Assembly: GCF_014839805.1 (NCBI RefSeq)
Contig: NC_051135.1
Location: 13,643,291-13,707,290, forward strand
DNA length: 64,000 bases
Direction of reading: 5' to 3'
Source of the DNA: Manduca sexta
Taxonomy: Eukaryota > Arthropoda > Insecta > Lepidoptera > Sphingidae
The translations under genes and the position numbers were made by a program. Numbering within the stretch: the first letter of the stretch is position 1; every line of letters begins with the position of its first letter. This document shows, one piece after another, positions 12,691-25,900 of this stretch. The notes beneath the pieces were generated by a model. It was not told the origin of the DNA. It saw only the letters and a program-made list of their open reading frames with translations, and searched no databases.

Positions 12691-13129
12691 AAAATCTAAT
12701 GTCTACAGATTGTCATCGCTTAGAAGTTCCTCTGAAATACAACTAGTCCAACTCATATCTTTAAACAGACGTTACCAAGCTTAATATTTACGTCCAAATT
12801 GGGAACATTACATTGGGGACACCGAGGCTGTTGAATAGAGGTACAACCACTAATTACAATTTGTGTAAGTGGATCCCAACTAGCAATTTACCGACGCGTT
12901 CCTCGGAGACAGGGTAGTATTTATTTTACATGTTCGTAATTAATGTTAAATTGTGGTTATTATATTAGGATGTTATTACAATGTGTAATGCACAGGAGAA
13001 CAACTTAAAAGTATTTACAGCTTATGTATTAATCTTGCAATAATAATGTACTGACTGAATTATATTCTGCCCACTGCAGGACCTAGGGCTCCTTTACTAC
13101 TGACGGCCCGGTGTGGATTGGCAGACTTC

Positions 13130-13560
13130 ACATAGCTCCGCCCTGTGGAATGGGGGCGTTTGGAGAATTCCACCACGGTATCCCCTGACTGTCGTAAAAG
13201 GCGACTAATAGGGGCCACGAAGGAGGGCCACTAGGGCGGGCAGCAGGGGGCTGTCCGCCCTAGTGCATTTTTGTGCACTTTTGCACATGTTTCGGTTGAC
13301 CTCCGGAATGGACGGCAGTGTGTAGTTGGCCTCATGCTGCCGTAGACGCCGAGGGCGTTCTTCGGTGCGCGGGGCTTCTGAGCCCCCCCCCCCATAGGAG
13401 ACGGGCCGCAAGGCGGCACCGCGCAGGGGCGACTGCGGACGAAGACTTAGACACTTCCGTCAGAGGAAGCCCGCAGTCGTCCCTAATGCGCCGAAGAGGG
13501 CCACCGCGGAGTTTTAGCTGGTAGGCCGTGCATAGGTTAGCTAGTGCATAGGTGCTAGAA
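13130..13560. repeat. GC-rich degraded mobile-element remnant
   Basis: GGTATCCCCTGACTGTCGTA followed by AAAGGCGACTAATAGGGG is a phrase I associate with dispersed lepidopteran elements. The region is far richer in GC than its surroundings, giving overlapping ORFs in several frames with no protein similarity I recognise. The flanks are SINE-like. Confidence 0.4.
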
Positions 13561-13624
13561 GGCTGGGCGGTAGTAATAAGGGATTTTCACCGAGAAACAA
13601 AAAAAAAAAAATCATCACATACCT

Positions 13625-13790
13625 TCATAATTCTTTTTTGAAGGATTCTCAGGTATGTAGGTTTCCTCACGATGTTTTCCTTCACCGTTAAAGTGAACAA
13701 TTGATACAATACACATATAATTTGAAAAGTCAAGAGGTAAATGTGTTGGGTTTTGGACTCGCGGACATCCGTTCCATTCCCAACAAGGAG
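13625..13790 (-). mobile_element. tRNA-derived SINE, family 1, partial
   Basis: Minus-sense GGAAAACATCGTGAGGAAAC and a worn head remain; the 3' third is absent. Confidence 0.6.
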
Positions 13791-14695
13791 GTTTAATTAG
13801 TTTTTTAATTCACTTATTTAAATTTAGAATATTGTCCATAATCCAAATGAATTCGAATGAATGTTAACAAAAAAAAATGGAGGAAAGAAAAGCGACCGAA
13901 CTTTCCCTTGATATGTGTTTTTGAATTTCCAATTGTTCCGAGTGACGAACTTGTGCAGCTTGCATTGAAATATACCGCAGTAATCCCTAGTTCACAAAAG
14001 TTTTTCGCAATAGCGACAGGAACGAGATTACATGAAAATTAATTTGCAAAGCCTCATTATGCGCTTCTAACACTTATTGTATCTATTTTGTTATATTTTT
14101 TATAATAAAAAATGAGTAAATTACTCGCCTGATGCACCACGAAACAATAGCCCTATCTAGAATGATGAATACAATACTGCACTCGTTTCGCTAAAATATT
14201 AGTTTCTCTATTATTCGAGAAACCTTTTTAATGTAGCCTAGGTTTAAAACTCAAAATAACCATCACTAAAATCCATAAATTGGCTCAGATTTTTGTACAC
14301 GCGTTATTATATACTTTAAAGTTTAAAGGAAGTAAAACTTACCTATTTGACCAAGTCGGTTCGCGATCCATTGGTACTCCTTGGATGATGAACGCGCTAG
14401 ACTGGACGTTCGGGAGCCTGTAGGAAAGAAACAGGTTCAATTCCCCTAAAATCAATTAAATGGGCAACGAATCAAAACCACATTTTTCTTATTAACGTCG
14501 AGTTCTTTTTAATACCGTATTTCTTCGATGAACCGGGTTGGTACTATTGGCATATTATGTAAATTTATTATAAGACAAACATAATTATTTAACCGACTCA
14601 ACAACAAAGAATTTTTAATATATTTTTTAAGTTGATTACTAACCACAAGATGTCACTACTTTGGTCAACTTATAAAAAAAAAATCGTATACTTAC

Positions 14696-14766
14696 GGCAA
14701 GTGACGCGGGAGGGGGCGGGGAGCGGGGCGCGCTCAGAGAGCGGCACCGACGCCGGCAGCCCCCGC
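14696..14766 (-). CDS. candidate GC-rich exon, minus strand
   Basis: A 71-bp GC-rich island bounded on the minus strand by TTTTGCTGCAG and an excellent donor, GTAAGTATA. Two of the three frames are open (one reads RGLPASVPLSERAPLPAPSR). Neighbouring DNA is strongly AT-rich. It could be a coding or 5'UTR exon of an unrecognised gene. Confidence 0.35.
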
Positions 14767-14951
14767 CTGCAGCAAAACAATCCGTGTTACAGACGAATCG
14801 ATAACTACACTATACGCACCCAATCTATCAATGCACTTAACAGTAGATAGTGCACTGAACATTCACGTATATTCTATAGACACGAACATCCATATAAACT
14901 ATTTCTTCAAAATCTGAACTAAAATGGCAACCAAAACGTCACTATTATAAT

Positions 14952-15275
14952 CATTGACGTATATTCTATAGACGCGAACGTCCATATAAACTATTTGTTC
15001 AAAATGTGAACTAAAACGGCAATCAAAACATCACTGTTATAACCTATTTATTTACTTGAACAACAAATAATTTTACTTATTTGACTAGTATTTTTATTCA
15101 AATCCAGGTTTACAGTTAGACTGGAGTTCTTATATTATGAGCGCCACTCCGTACACAACCACAAGCTGTCAATATTGACCATAATAGTGAGTTTGAATGG
15201 ATTGCAGTTCAATTCAGTTGAACAGAGTGAATGTTCGTAACGCTAAATCTACTACGTAGTACATATATATTGATG
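14952..15275 (+). repeat. 330-bp interspersed repeat ending in AT dinucleotides, copy 1
   Basis: Shares long blocks with 63065-63390, for example ATGAGCGCCACTCCGTACAC and GTTCAATTCAGTTGAACA. It ends at GTAGTACATATATAT. The first 80 or so bases are duplicated in tandem just upstream (14863-14945). Confidence 0.85.
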
Positions 15276-16409
15276 GCACTGACGTTCTTATCCAATTGCA
15301 TAATTGCAGAAAACTGTGGGAGAGATGGAGTAATCCTTATGCCACGACAGAGAATGTTCATACTACGTATAGGGAAACAGGCAGGTATTAGTCAATCAAT
15401 AGATGGCTCTTACGGGGTGGTAAATTTTGGTAGAGTATTGAACTCTATGTAGAGGCATCTATTTATAGCTTACAGCTAAGCTTATCGATTAGTTGCTTTA
15501 ATGAAAACAAAACAACGGGTTATTTTTGTATCGTCTCATAGTCCTTTTCCTTTCGTGCTGTACCTATTATTTGACAAAGTTTTTGTTCATTTGGTTGAAC
15601 GCATTAATGTCAAGAACTACTGGTTCGAATTTATAAATTCTTTTAATGATGGATAGCCCATTCATCTAAGAAGGCTATATAACATCATGTTATGGCCTAT
15701 AGGAGAGGATCATCAATGAAAAATGTTGCAAAAACTTACTTTTACGGAAAACTCTCTCTCTCTTTTCGCAAACGCTAGTTAAATCATAATCATCTAAAAA
15801 ACTTTTGTTCGTTGAACGACACCCGAAGGAACGAAAATACAAATTTTATTTGTAGCCAACAGCGACATATACACGTTAATGACCGAAGCAGTCGAATGAA
15901 AGAGCGATTCCCATAACTAGCTAATCCTATCTCTTAAAATGTCACTTTTGTCAGTAGACGCGACTTCCTGTGTCTCATCAGCGGGACCATCTCTCGCCCA
16001 AATTAACTTTAGCAAGATTAACCGAATTTTAAAAAAATATCCCTAAACCCCTACCGTCGGTACAAGTTGGAAACTTATTAAAACCTCGGCGACATTTTAT
16101 CACAAGGTTAAAATTTATGAACTATGCAGACTGCAATGCGTCGAATGGTAAATGGCTTTTAGTAATCGCTGGAACTACTGAAATTAATCAATTAGGAAGA
16201 TGCATCAGACTTATACGCGTGCGAAGCTCGAATTGAACCAGTTTGCATAAGCGTAGTTGGAGGGGTGGAGTCCAGGATGGACACTACTCAGTCCAAAAAT
16301 GTACACCCAAAAAACCTCGCTTATACGATCGATTCCCGTGGTTAGGACTGTCTTTTTGTTAGGTACAAAATCGAAATTTTTTTGCTCCTGCCAGCCGGTC
16401 CCTCTAGTC

Positions 16410-16677
16410 CAGAGGTTTCTAAACTTTTTTTTCTCATTCAACATTTTGCTGGTTCGGGTGGACGTACCGCCCAGTCATCACGGGGGTTATGTTGGGGTCT
16501 CCGTGTCTTTTACGACCTCTATCCATATTACCTGCCTACATTGATAGGTGAAGTCAAGCTAACATTTTAGTACTTTACGAATTGTGGACCCCCATTTCTT
16601 AGTCTCCTCAAGGTAGACCACCGTCAAGTCTCCCGTGGACCCCTGGAGATTCACCTGGAGCACTTTGGGAATCAATG
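16410..16677. mobile_element. hAT-type MITE with perfect 8-bp target duplication
   Basis: Flanked on both sides by CTCTAGTC (16402-16409 and 16678-16685). Ends are CAGAGGTTTCTAAAC and, inverted, CATTGATTCCCAAAG, which resemble hAT termini. It is 268 bp with no transposase. Confidence 0.85.
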
Positions 16678-17342
16678 CTCTAGTCAAATTCGTGCGCCAA
16701 TGGTTTGTTCAAGTCAACAGATTAAATAAAAATCGCCTACTTATTACTATCTCACAGTTCACGATAGTTTACTTCCGTGAATGCGTCAACCACACGTAGT
16801 AGGGGCTCGGTAACTATTTTTGATGACTGACGCATGGACAAATATATATTAGCCCTTCAGTATTGTTTAATTTATTTATAAGTATTATGACAAACCACGC
16901 AATCCATCTTGTTTCAAACGTAACAGATATATTTGGTTTATTTGAATAAGTTTTCTCATAGGGGTCATTGTTTAAGAGTTGAAGTATTTATAGGCAATTA
17001 ACTTGACTATGGTTAATTGTTTCAGGACAAGTGAATAATGATTACTATTTCAAGTTTGACTTTAAATTATGTTCTTTTTTAAAATGTTTACACAAGATGG
17101 CTGCTTGTATAATGGTATGCTAACTATCGACGAGCATTATTAAGGGAATCATAAATTTTAATTATAATTATTAGATTGTGCCGCTGTGCTCCCGTTTGTA
17201 TAAAATATAGATGTTTTTGAACTAACACTGCCCAGTAATTGTATGGATTGTGATGACCATCATACGAGAACATGTTAGTGTGAACAAAATATTGTCTAAT
17301 GACAGAAATAGGCAAAGCAGTGATACATGTTCAAGAGGATCT

Positions 17343-17386
17343 AAATGCATGTTGGTCACAATGAATTTCGTGACCAACATGCATTT
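17343..17386. repeat. perfect hairpin, 17-bp arms
   Basis: AAATGCATGTTGGTCAC (17343-17359) and its exact complement (17370-17386) around a 10-nt loop. The flanks GATCT/CGATC add partial pairing. No repeat family recognised. Confidence 0.9.
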
Positions 17387-17399
17387 CGATCTAGTAAAA

Positions 17400-19980
17400 A
17401 CTCATCAGAATTATTTAGATTTGTTTAAAAATTTACTTATGCTCAATTTTTATAAACAGAATGAAAAAGTAAAATACCTTGTCTCTTATTTGCTGAATGT
17501 ACATTTTTTTTAAATCTCCCAAAGCCAGTTTAATGAATTTAAAAATGATGGACTGTCTCCTAATTAGGTTTTTTTGTTGTAGCAATAACAGACAAGCTGC
17601 CCTTACTGCTCGATTTAAAAAAAAACATGTGTATAGTTCTATACTTGGTGCAAGTCCTGCAAAATTTCAAAATAGTAATTAACTCGCTGTGATTCTTAGA
17701 TACAATTTTGGTAGAAACCGCATGCAGAAGATAACTTCTGCAAAATCTTGCTTTAGATTTTACGGAGTAGCTACTTATAGGAATTATATAATGAGAGTAC
17801 TAATAAAAAATAACTTTAAAGAAGTTCTGACTTGGGTCATACATTTCATTGAAACCTTAGATAACATTTTAAGAATGTAAAAAGAGTTCTGATATTTAAC
17901 TGCAAAATGGCTTTTTAATTAAGATTATTTTTGATTTTTATAAACAGTACATTTACAGAATTGCACCTCATTGATTTTTAACATTTAATGATAAAAACAG
18001 AGAAGAATTTACTTGTAATAACTTCAAGCAACAAAAACATTAGTTGACGGAGCACTTAGTGCAAATTCTAGGGACAAATTGAGTTTTTTAAAAGCCACTC
18101 TGTACCTACTTGTTGGTCTAGTTAGTATTGTCAATTCCTCTTAAAATTATATCTTCAGGCTAAGATTTACATTAGTAAAATTACTAAGGAAAGAGCAGAG
18201 CCATTAAGATATCAAGAGCAAAGAATGCTTCATTTTTTAAACGAGTCTAGCACACATATTGTTTGGTATCTACACCTAAGAAGGTAAAATGTATCACATT
18301 TATAAAATTTTGTTTCTATGATATACAAAAGTGAGAAAGTAATGGAACATAACAATTCTTTTTACTGTGTAATAAAATCTTTAAATCTACATAACCAGAT
18401 AATGCAGCCCTTTTTTAGACGATGTATACTCTTAAACAAAAATGATGTGTTGATGCTGATGAATAATATCTAGATCATAATATTTTATTAAACATCAGTA
18501 TAAATATTGTATTTAAACTTTATAATAAATCACTTGAATATACATATGATATGTTTCATTTCTAATTCTTTAAGTATTAGATAAAGCACGTTACATCAGA
18601 TAATATAGTGTCGATAATAAGGGCAACGACGCATTATCAGCTTCCAATTAATAAACAAGATGCAAACATCTCAATATATGACAGTAGATAATCAAATAAT
18701 ACAAATAATGCACGGCCGTACATCCAACAAGATAACGTGCAGAAGAAATTATGCACTAACAATTTATCAGTCGCAGGTAGTTAACGAACTCAGCTATTGG
18801 TATATTACCAATGAGAATTTATGGTGAAATGCTCTATCTTTTAATCATAGAAAGGCATTGTATCATGAACTATGATGTCTTATTTATTTAAGAACCTTTT
18901 CTTTTCAAATATGCGACGGTTTTGTACGAAATATCAAGAATTTCGTACATAAAGCCTTGTCGAAGAAAATGTGATTTAGTGTATGATTTTCGTGAAATTT
19001 TTACCACTATCTATGTTTTACATATTGAATGTAGTTTTAGCTTACCATTTCAGTATTTTTTTATGCCGGCCTTGTCGATGATTGCAAAATAACAACAAAA
19101 TATCACAACAAAACTTCCACCCACGACCGCCGTTTGCAATTTTCAGAACTAGGGATGTGCAGCGGAAATTTAGTCTGTGCATCCAATCAGTAATTTGAAA
19201 TTGATATAAACGTCCAATATGGAATTTACTACAAATAAAAAGAAATAAAAGGGTAAAATATATATTCTATATATTATTTTATATTCGGGTAGTACGGAAA
19301 TTACCTCGCAGTTAAAATATAAAATGATAAATAATATTGAATATAATTGGATTATTGTTGCGTTCAGATTACGCTATGCCCCAATTTATATCAATGGAAA
19401 TCATGTTGAAAGGCTAAGAAATGGAAAATATCGCAAAGAATAACATGAAAAATGAAATTTATAATGAATAGCATATGAAATGCATAGCCATTTCGGAGCA
19501 TCATGATAGTACAAGGCAGGATTACGACTGCATAGTTTGAATGCACCTATAAGGAGCGTTTTATTTTTACATAATAAAATAGTTTTGTGTTTGCAAGGTC
19601 CATAAGTTGATCATTTGTGAGAGCTGTATAATGTGAACTTGACCACTGTGAACTATGTAATATTATGCAACTCGCAACACTGGCATCTATTTGTCAAATA
19701 GATAAATACAATTCGTGCTGTAAATGTTTTAAAAACTCTTTATTTTTATCAAAAACTAATATATTTTACCGAAAAGGTACATATATGATAACGTATTTAC
19801 TCATAAAATGCACCGGACCAATGATATCATTACTTAAATTAATATTGTGCCGTGATGTAAGACAGTGTATTTTGATCGGTTTTACCTTGATTCTCTAACG
19901 TTTAGTGTAGAAAAACTAAGTAATATCCCTGTTATTACTATTCTTGAATAATATAGGTTTATATTTATATTTATTAATTG
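17400..19980. other. AT-rich region upstream of the FASTKD4-like gene
   Basis: Several 60-90 codon ORFs, none with recognisable features. The promoter and any 5'UTR exon of the FASTKD4-like gene should lie here, since its ATG directly follows an acceptor-like site. Confidence 0.4.
18923..18949. repeat. short hairpin, 10-bp arms
   Basis: TGTACGAAAT and ATTTCGTACA around a 7-nt loop. Could be chance in AT-rich DNA. Confidence 0.5.
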
Positions 19981-19983
19981 CAG

Positions 19984-22900
19984 ATGTTGAAATTCAGCTG
20001 TTCAAGTATTTGGAGGTTAGGTACCAGAGCGCACGTAAGAAAGTATACCACTCCTGGGACGCAGATGTATAAAACCAATAAAGGAGAAACTAAAAACTTT
20101 GCAGATAATAACTCTAAAGCAGAAAGCACCGAAAATTCAGGTAATTTCTTACACAATTAAACAGTTTGGGTTAGATATAAATTAAAACAAATCCAAAACT
20201 ACCTCTAAGCTATTTCTGATTATTATGTCAATTATAGTGCAATTTATATCAAATGGTTGGTTATATTAATTTTAATGTATAAGAAATATTAGTTTAAAGT
20301 ACTAAGGCTGGCTTGCACAAAGACTTATTAAACATAATTAGTGCTAAACACATTTAATTAAAATTTATATAATGACAGGTTGTGCAAGCCAACTTTAGTT
20401 TGATTTGCTTAAGAAAAGTGATGTATACAACTAGGCCAAAGTTTTAATCTAAAGAACTTTCAATCTTGAAATTATTCCTATTCAAAGTTTCTTTTAGCAT
20501 CATTTTTTTCATTCATAAATAGAAATAAATTAATTAAGAAATTCATCTAGGTATTCATAAAGAAAAAAAAAATTGCAGGTTTAGTACGAGCAGCATTTGC
20601 ATCATTAAATACAATAGACACGGAGGAGCGACCGAAAAAGCCAAGCCCCAAATCAGTCAAGCAAAGCCGCCAGATGATAATAGAGGGTCAGATTGCGAAT
20701 GCGTCAGATGTGAACAGTCTGCTGGTTATAGCTGAGAATCCTGTAGTGTCACGGAGGCACGCTTTAAAGGTATTTTTGGTATTTGAAATTTGAGGGTACA
20801 GTAGAAATCATTTGTATAGACTATTTTCTGTTATGTTACACATAGTAATATAATATAATTTGAACATGCTGGGTGCTACATATTTTCTATGTATAATTGG
20901 CAGTTCTATATGTTGTTTGTTGAATCCATAGTAGTGACATTTTTGCTTACTACTAATGTTTTTCTAGGTTATCATAAGCGGTATACTTTACAAGGAGAGA
21001 CTTATCACTATGTATATTATAAATGTGAAAGTAACTCTGTCCGTCTGTATGTTTGGCTTTCACAGCTAAACCATTCATCTGATTTCAATGAAATCTGGTA
21101 TTGAGATAGCTTGAGAACCTGGCAAGGACATAGGCTACATTTTATACTGGGAAAAGAGTATATATAGTGTGACTTGAATCCTGTTTTTTTGTGGGTCGGG
21201 AGCGAGCAAAAGCTAGTTGAACATTAAACTTGAAGTTGAAGTTGAAAGGTTTTGAAAACATATGAAAGTGTAACTAGATCACTTAAATACCATACCCCAC
21301 CAAAACCAGCATCTAATTATGCCCGAGAAAGAAGAAAGTCAATGGGATACAATAGGGCATAAAAGTAAATACTATTTGTTTGCCATGGGTCACATATTTT
21401 TGCAGATGGTCTCAATGCTATCAGAATGGTCTAGCGTCAACAAAGTGAAGTTAACAGACTTTGAGAAGGACCCTCGGTTCCTCAAGTTGTGTCGGATCTT
21501 GGCGAGGACCTCGACGGCGCAGGCTGTCAGCTCCCTCACCATGGCCGAAGACCTGAGCACGGTGTTAGGCATCACTGGGGATGATGAGGCTGCTCGGTTG
21601 ATCGCCAATCTGACTTTACCTCAGATGGTTAAGGTTTGTTGTTCTATTTTTGGATCAGGACTTCAGATCTATATACAGTAGAAACTGGTTATAACAACTT
21701 CGGTTATAGCAACACACCAGTTATAACGAGTAGTCTCTTTAAATAAATGCATATGATACGCGTATTGTTTATAACGACTATCGGATATAGCGTTCAGATT
21801 CGGTGATCCCTTCGATGTCGCTATAACCGGTTGCACTGTATTTTGTATTAATTGATATTTTATTCAAGGCCGTGTCCTAAATATATTTAAAATAACTTAA
21901 CTATAGACCATATTATATAAATGCTTACATTTGGGTAAATGCTGCTGTCATTTTTTAAGAAATTCTATGACCATTAAAAGTGTTTCGGTTAGGAGAGATC
22001 AATATGAAGTTTTAAAGTATTGCAGTTTTGAAGATAAAGATTGTTTTACAACTCCTTCATGAAACTCTTCTCTAGGTAATGAAAGCTCTGCAGCAGAAGG
22101 GTCGCCGCAGCACGCCGCTGCTGCACGCGCTATCACACAACATTAACAAACAGGTGGAAGTCATTGACCTCAAGAAATCAGCTGATATACTGTTCTCTAT
22201 GGCTTCATTGAACTTTCCAGATCCAGTGCTGTTGGATAGGATATGCAAGTATGTGTAGATATTTTTGTACAAATAATTATATCATGGTATGTTTTAAGAT
22301 AACTTTTCCTTCAAGCAAATGTAGTTGCACTGAAGGTATGGTAGTATGTTTCAAGATAATTTTTTCTATGAGTCAATTTAGTTGTATAGAAGGTGAAAAT
22401 ATTTTCAAGTACTTCTTTTGCGAAATCCTCTGAACTATATTATACTGATAGTATGAATACATAAGCAAATAAAACTGATTTGAACATAAGCCGCCTTATT
22501 ACAAAAAGATAGGTTAGTACTGGGTTTAAACCAAGACTAAAAAGTCTAGGTTTGTTACGGTATTAAAGTTAGTACTCGGACTAAAATTCATTCTTATTAC
22601 AAATCCAAGATCAACCGAGGATTAACTAGTACCGAAGATAGTCCCTGATTTAATTCGTATCCACAGAGTATAAGCAAAAAATTACCGTAATTCATTGATT
22701 CATTCACTCCGCGTTTGACGCACCGTTCCTTTTAACATAAGTATGTATAAAACGAAGGGCAAAATGTTTAATAAAATGTGATTTAGATAATGATGATGAT
22801 GCTAAATATATACTATTTTGCTATTTAAATATATCTTAAAGCTGAATAATTTAAAATGGCTTGGTTTTGTGTTAATTCACTGTTGGCTTGTTAAGCTAGT

Positions 22901-25900
22901 GTACAATGGAATGAAGTGTGCGGCGCGCATATTTGAACATTATCAAAATGTTTACATTTCGGTTTATTTATGATTTTGATTAATATCACTTCAAGTAACA
23001 TAAAGAAACGTTGTTCTTTTAAAACAATTTAGGCACGGCAACAGCATCACAAGTGTAATTGTTTTTGTTGTGGAATCACTTACGTTACGTATATTTTAGT
23101 TATACCAATTAAAATTTTTCTTTTTTATTTTTTCTATTTTAGTTTATATTTGGTTCTCTAAACACAATTATCAACTTTGAAATTTGATATTTCGAGGTTA
23201 GTACTGGACTTAAACTAGGGGTCACGGCGGTTTAACTTTAGTACCACAGATAGTCCTCGGACTAGCGATAAACTCGGTTTTGTAATACCATTTTTCTTAG
23301 TCCATAGTTTAAACTTGGTACTAAACCCGGTACTATAGTTAGTCTTTGTTTTGTAATAAGGCGGAAGATGTATTTTTTTAACTAGATTGTAAAGATCTAA
23401 GTCTAAAAAAACTCTGTATGGATACATAATGAGCAACAATAAGATTAAGCTAACAAAACTTATATTTCAGTGACGTCATGACCTGTCTGCCATCGAACAA
23501 AGAGCGTCCAGCAGTGGTGACCTCCGTGATGGTCTCACTCGGGCTGATGAAGTACCGGCACGAGGCCGCGCTGGGGGCCATCACGGATTGGTTACAGAGC
23601 AACCTGACTATATGCAGACCGAGTGATATCGCCTCCGCCGTGGTAACTCTGGCAACCGTGGACTATGTGCCGCCTCAGAGTGACGCTCTGTTTGAGGTAA
23701 GGGATAGTCAGTATAATAACTAGGCATTATGGTTTAAAGTGCCTTGCAGTGTTGTGTGATTTAAAGTTATGCATTGTTGCTACTGTTATTACGTAAGTAA
23801 GGTACCGATTACAATCGGACCAAATATTTCTTCATTCTTTTTGCTTGGTTGGAATAAAATTGTTGGTGTTTGGTAGTGAGTCCACTGTAGGGTGTAATTG
23901 ATTACTTATTAGTCAGGATAACATGTTTAAACCCAATTACTTGTAATTATGTATGTACAGTAGAAACCGGTTATAAGGACTCCGGTTATAGCGACGCATC
24001 GGTTATAAAAACTGATTAGTAAGGTCCCTTTAAATAAATGCATAAAAGAGTATCGTTTATAACGACTATCGGATATAGCGTCGAGATACGGTGGTCCCTT
24101 CAATGTCGCTTTAACCGGTTTTCACTTCGTAATTTCAATTAGTAATTGCAATTACATGTTTACTTTTGTGTGTTATTTCCACGTTTGTTCATGTTTGAAA
24201 AGTTATTTGTTTTAAAATCTAATTTAAAGTGTTAGTATATTGCCTAAAACCTGATTATTGTATGTTTCCCGAAAGCTTAATTAAAATAAAAGTATGTGGT
24301 TAACAATCTCACTACTAAAATAAAAATTCGAACTCTATACTCTATTTCGTATATTGTGAAAAATTCTTGTTCCATTTCACTTTCTCAAGATGCATACGTG
24401 AGAAACAAAACTAGACATAATCAAATAAATAATCCATTAACGTTTACAATAACATTTTGTTATATTAATCGGTAATTATAGTAAACATTAATCGAATTTT
24501 GGGATTACTTTTCCGAGAAATTTGTAATCACAGTCCGAATTACATTTTGTAATCGTAATCGTTAATTTGTAATTACTTTTTGCTCTACACTGATTGTGAC
24601 CTACATGTATATTTAAGTCATTACTAAATGAAAACTAACATACTAGCTTTCATAATGCGTGTTTCTCAATTATCGATACATTGATTTTGTATCGATAAAA
24701 ACGCGATCACACCTCTATTCGAATACATCTTATTGTGTCGACTTTTCAGGCAGCCCTGGCGCTCAAAGAGGAAGAGATGGTGAAGCCTTCAATGTGGCTA
24801 GACCTGGTGTTCTCTCTTCTAACTCTGGACAAGGCCGAGCAGCATCACCTGGTTTCCACGCTGCGCCCGGAGTTCATTGAGAAGTTGTTGTCAGCTGGAG
24901 GTAAAAGGGAGGGGAACATTCGTACCTTGTACAGAACTGAGTAGGACTTGTACATTGTTAAAATACCTGTCATACAGGACTCATCCAGCGTGCTCGGCGT
25001 CAGCCATTCCACATTTTATAAGACATACCATCATGATTTCGGATTTTTAGATCTTTCATTGGCCCATATTATTACTTATTTTTAGATCTACTCTGGACTT
25101 TGCCGCGTCATGTGATTTTTAACTAGCACAAAAAACAAAGACATCTTGTATTTGTCATTTATATATGGTGTACGCAAACATTCCAATAGGGACATTTTCT
25201 AGTCGAAATTGTTCGTTCTAATGGTATAATAATAATATCACTCTTACTAAGAGGCTTTAGGCCCTAGTCCACGACGCCGACGTGACGGCAAACCTCCGAA
25301 ATTATTATGAAAAACTTCTCAGGTATGCAAGTTTCCTCACAATGTTTTCCTTCACTGTCAAAGCAAGCGATAATTCACAACAAATACTTACATAACTTTT
25401 GAAAAGTTAGAGGTGCGTGCCTTTGGGTTTTGAACTTGCCCACATTCGTCTTGGTAGTCCGTTCGACTCTCAAATAGGCTATCGTCGATAATGACATATC
25501 TACCTTTTTATATACATTTTTGATATTGCAATTATCTAAATCAATTGTAATAAGGCTTAAACATCAAAACAAATGTATTAAATTAAGAGTAAGCGCATCT
25601 AAAGGGTTTCTAGGTTTAATGTTATACTTATGGCCCGCCTTTAGTTAATTTTGCTAGCTTGTGGCGTTTGCCTACCTAAAGATTGCCGACCGCTGATCTA
25701 AATGAATGCCTTCGATAACTTCCAGAGATCCCGATCCCGTCCCGCCGCAAGCTCATGTCGATCGACGCGTGCCTGCAGCTGCGCGCGGCGGGCGGGGCGG
25801 GGGCGGAGGCGCGGCTGGCGCCCGACGTGGCGGTGGGCGTGCCGCTGCTCCACACCAAGGAGAAGGCGTTGTACGTGCACGCGATCATGGACACCTTCAA

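Noticed and set aside
17250..17880. Run of three plus-strand ORFs that might be exons
   Set aside because: Lys/Asn/Phe-rich AT-driven composition, no splice pattern that joins them sensibly and no family motif.
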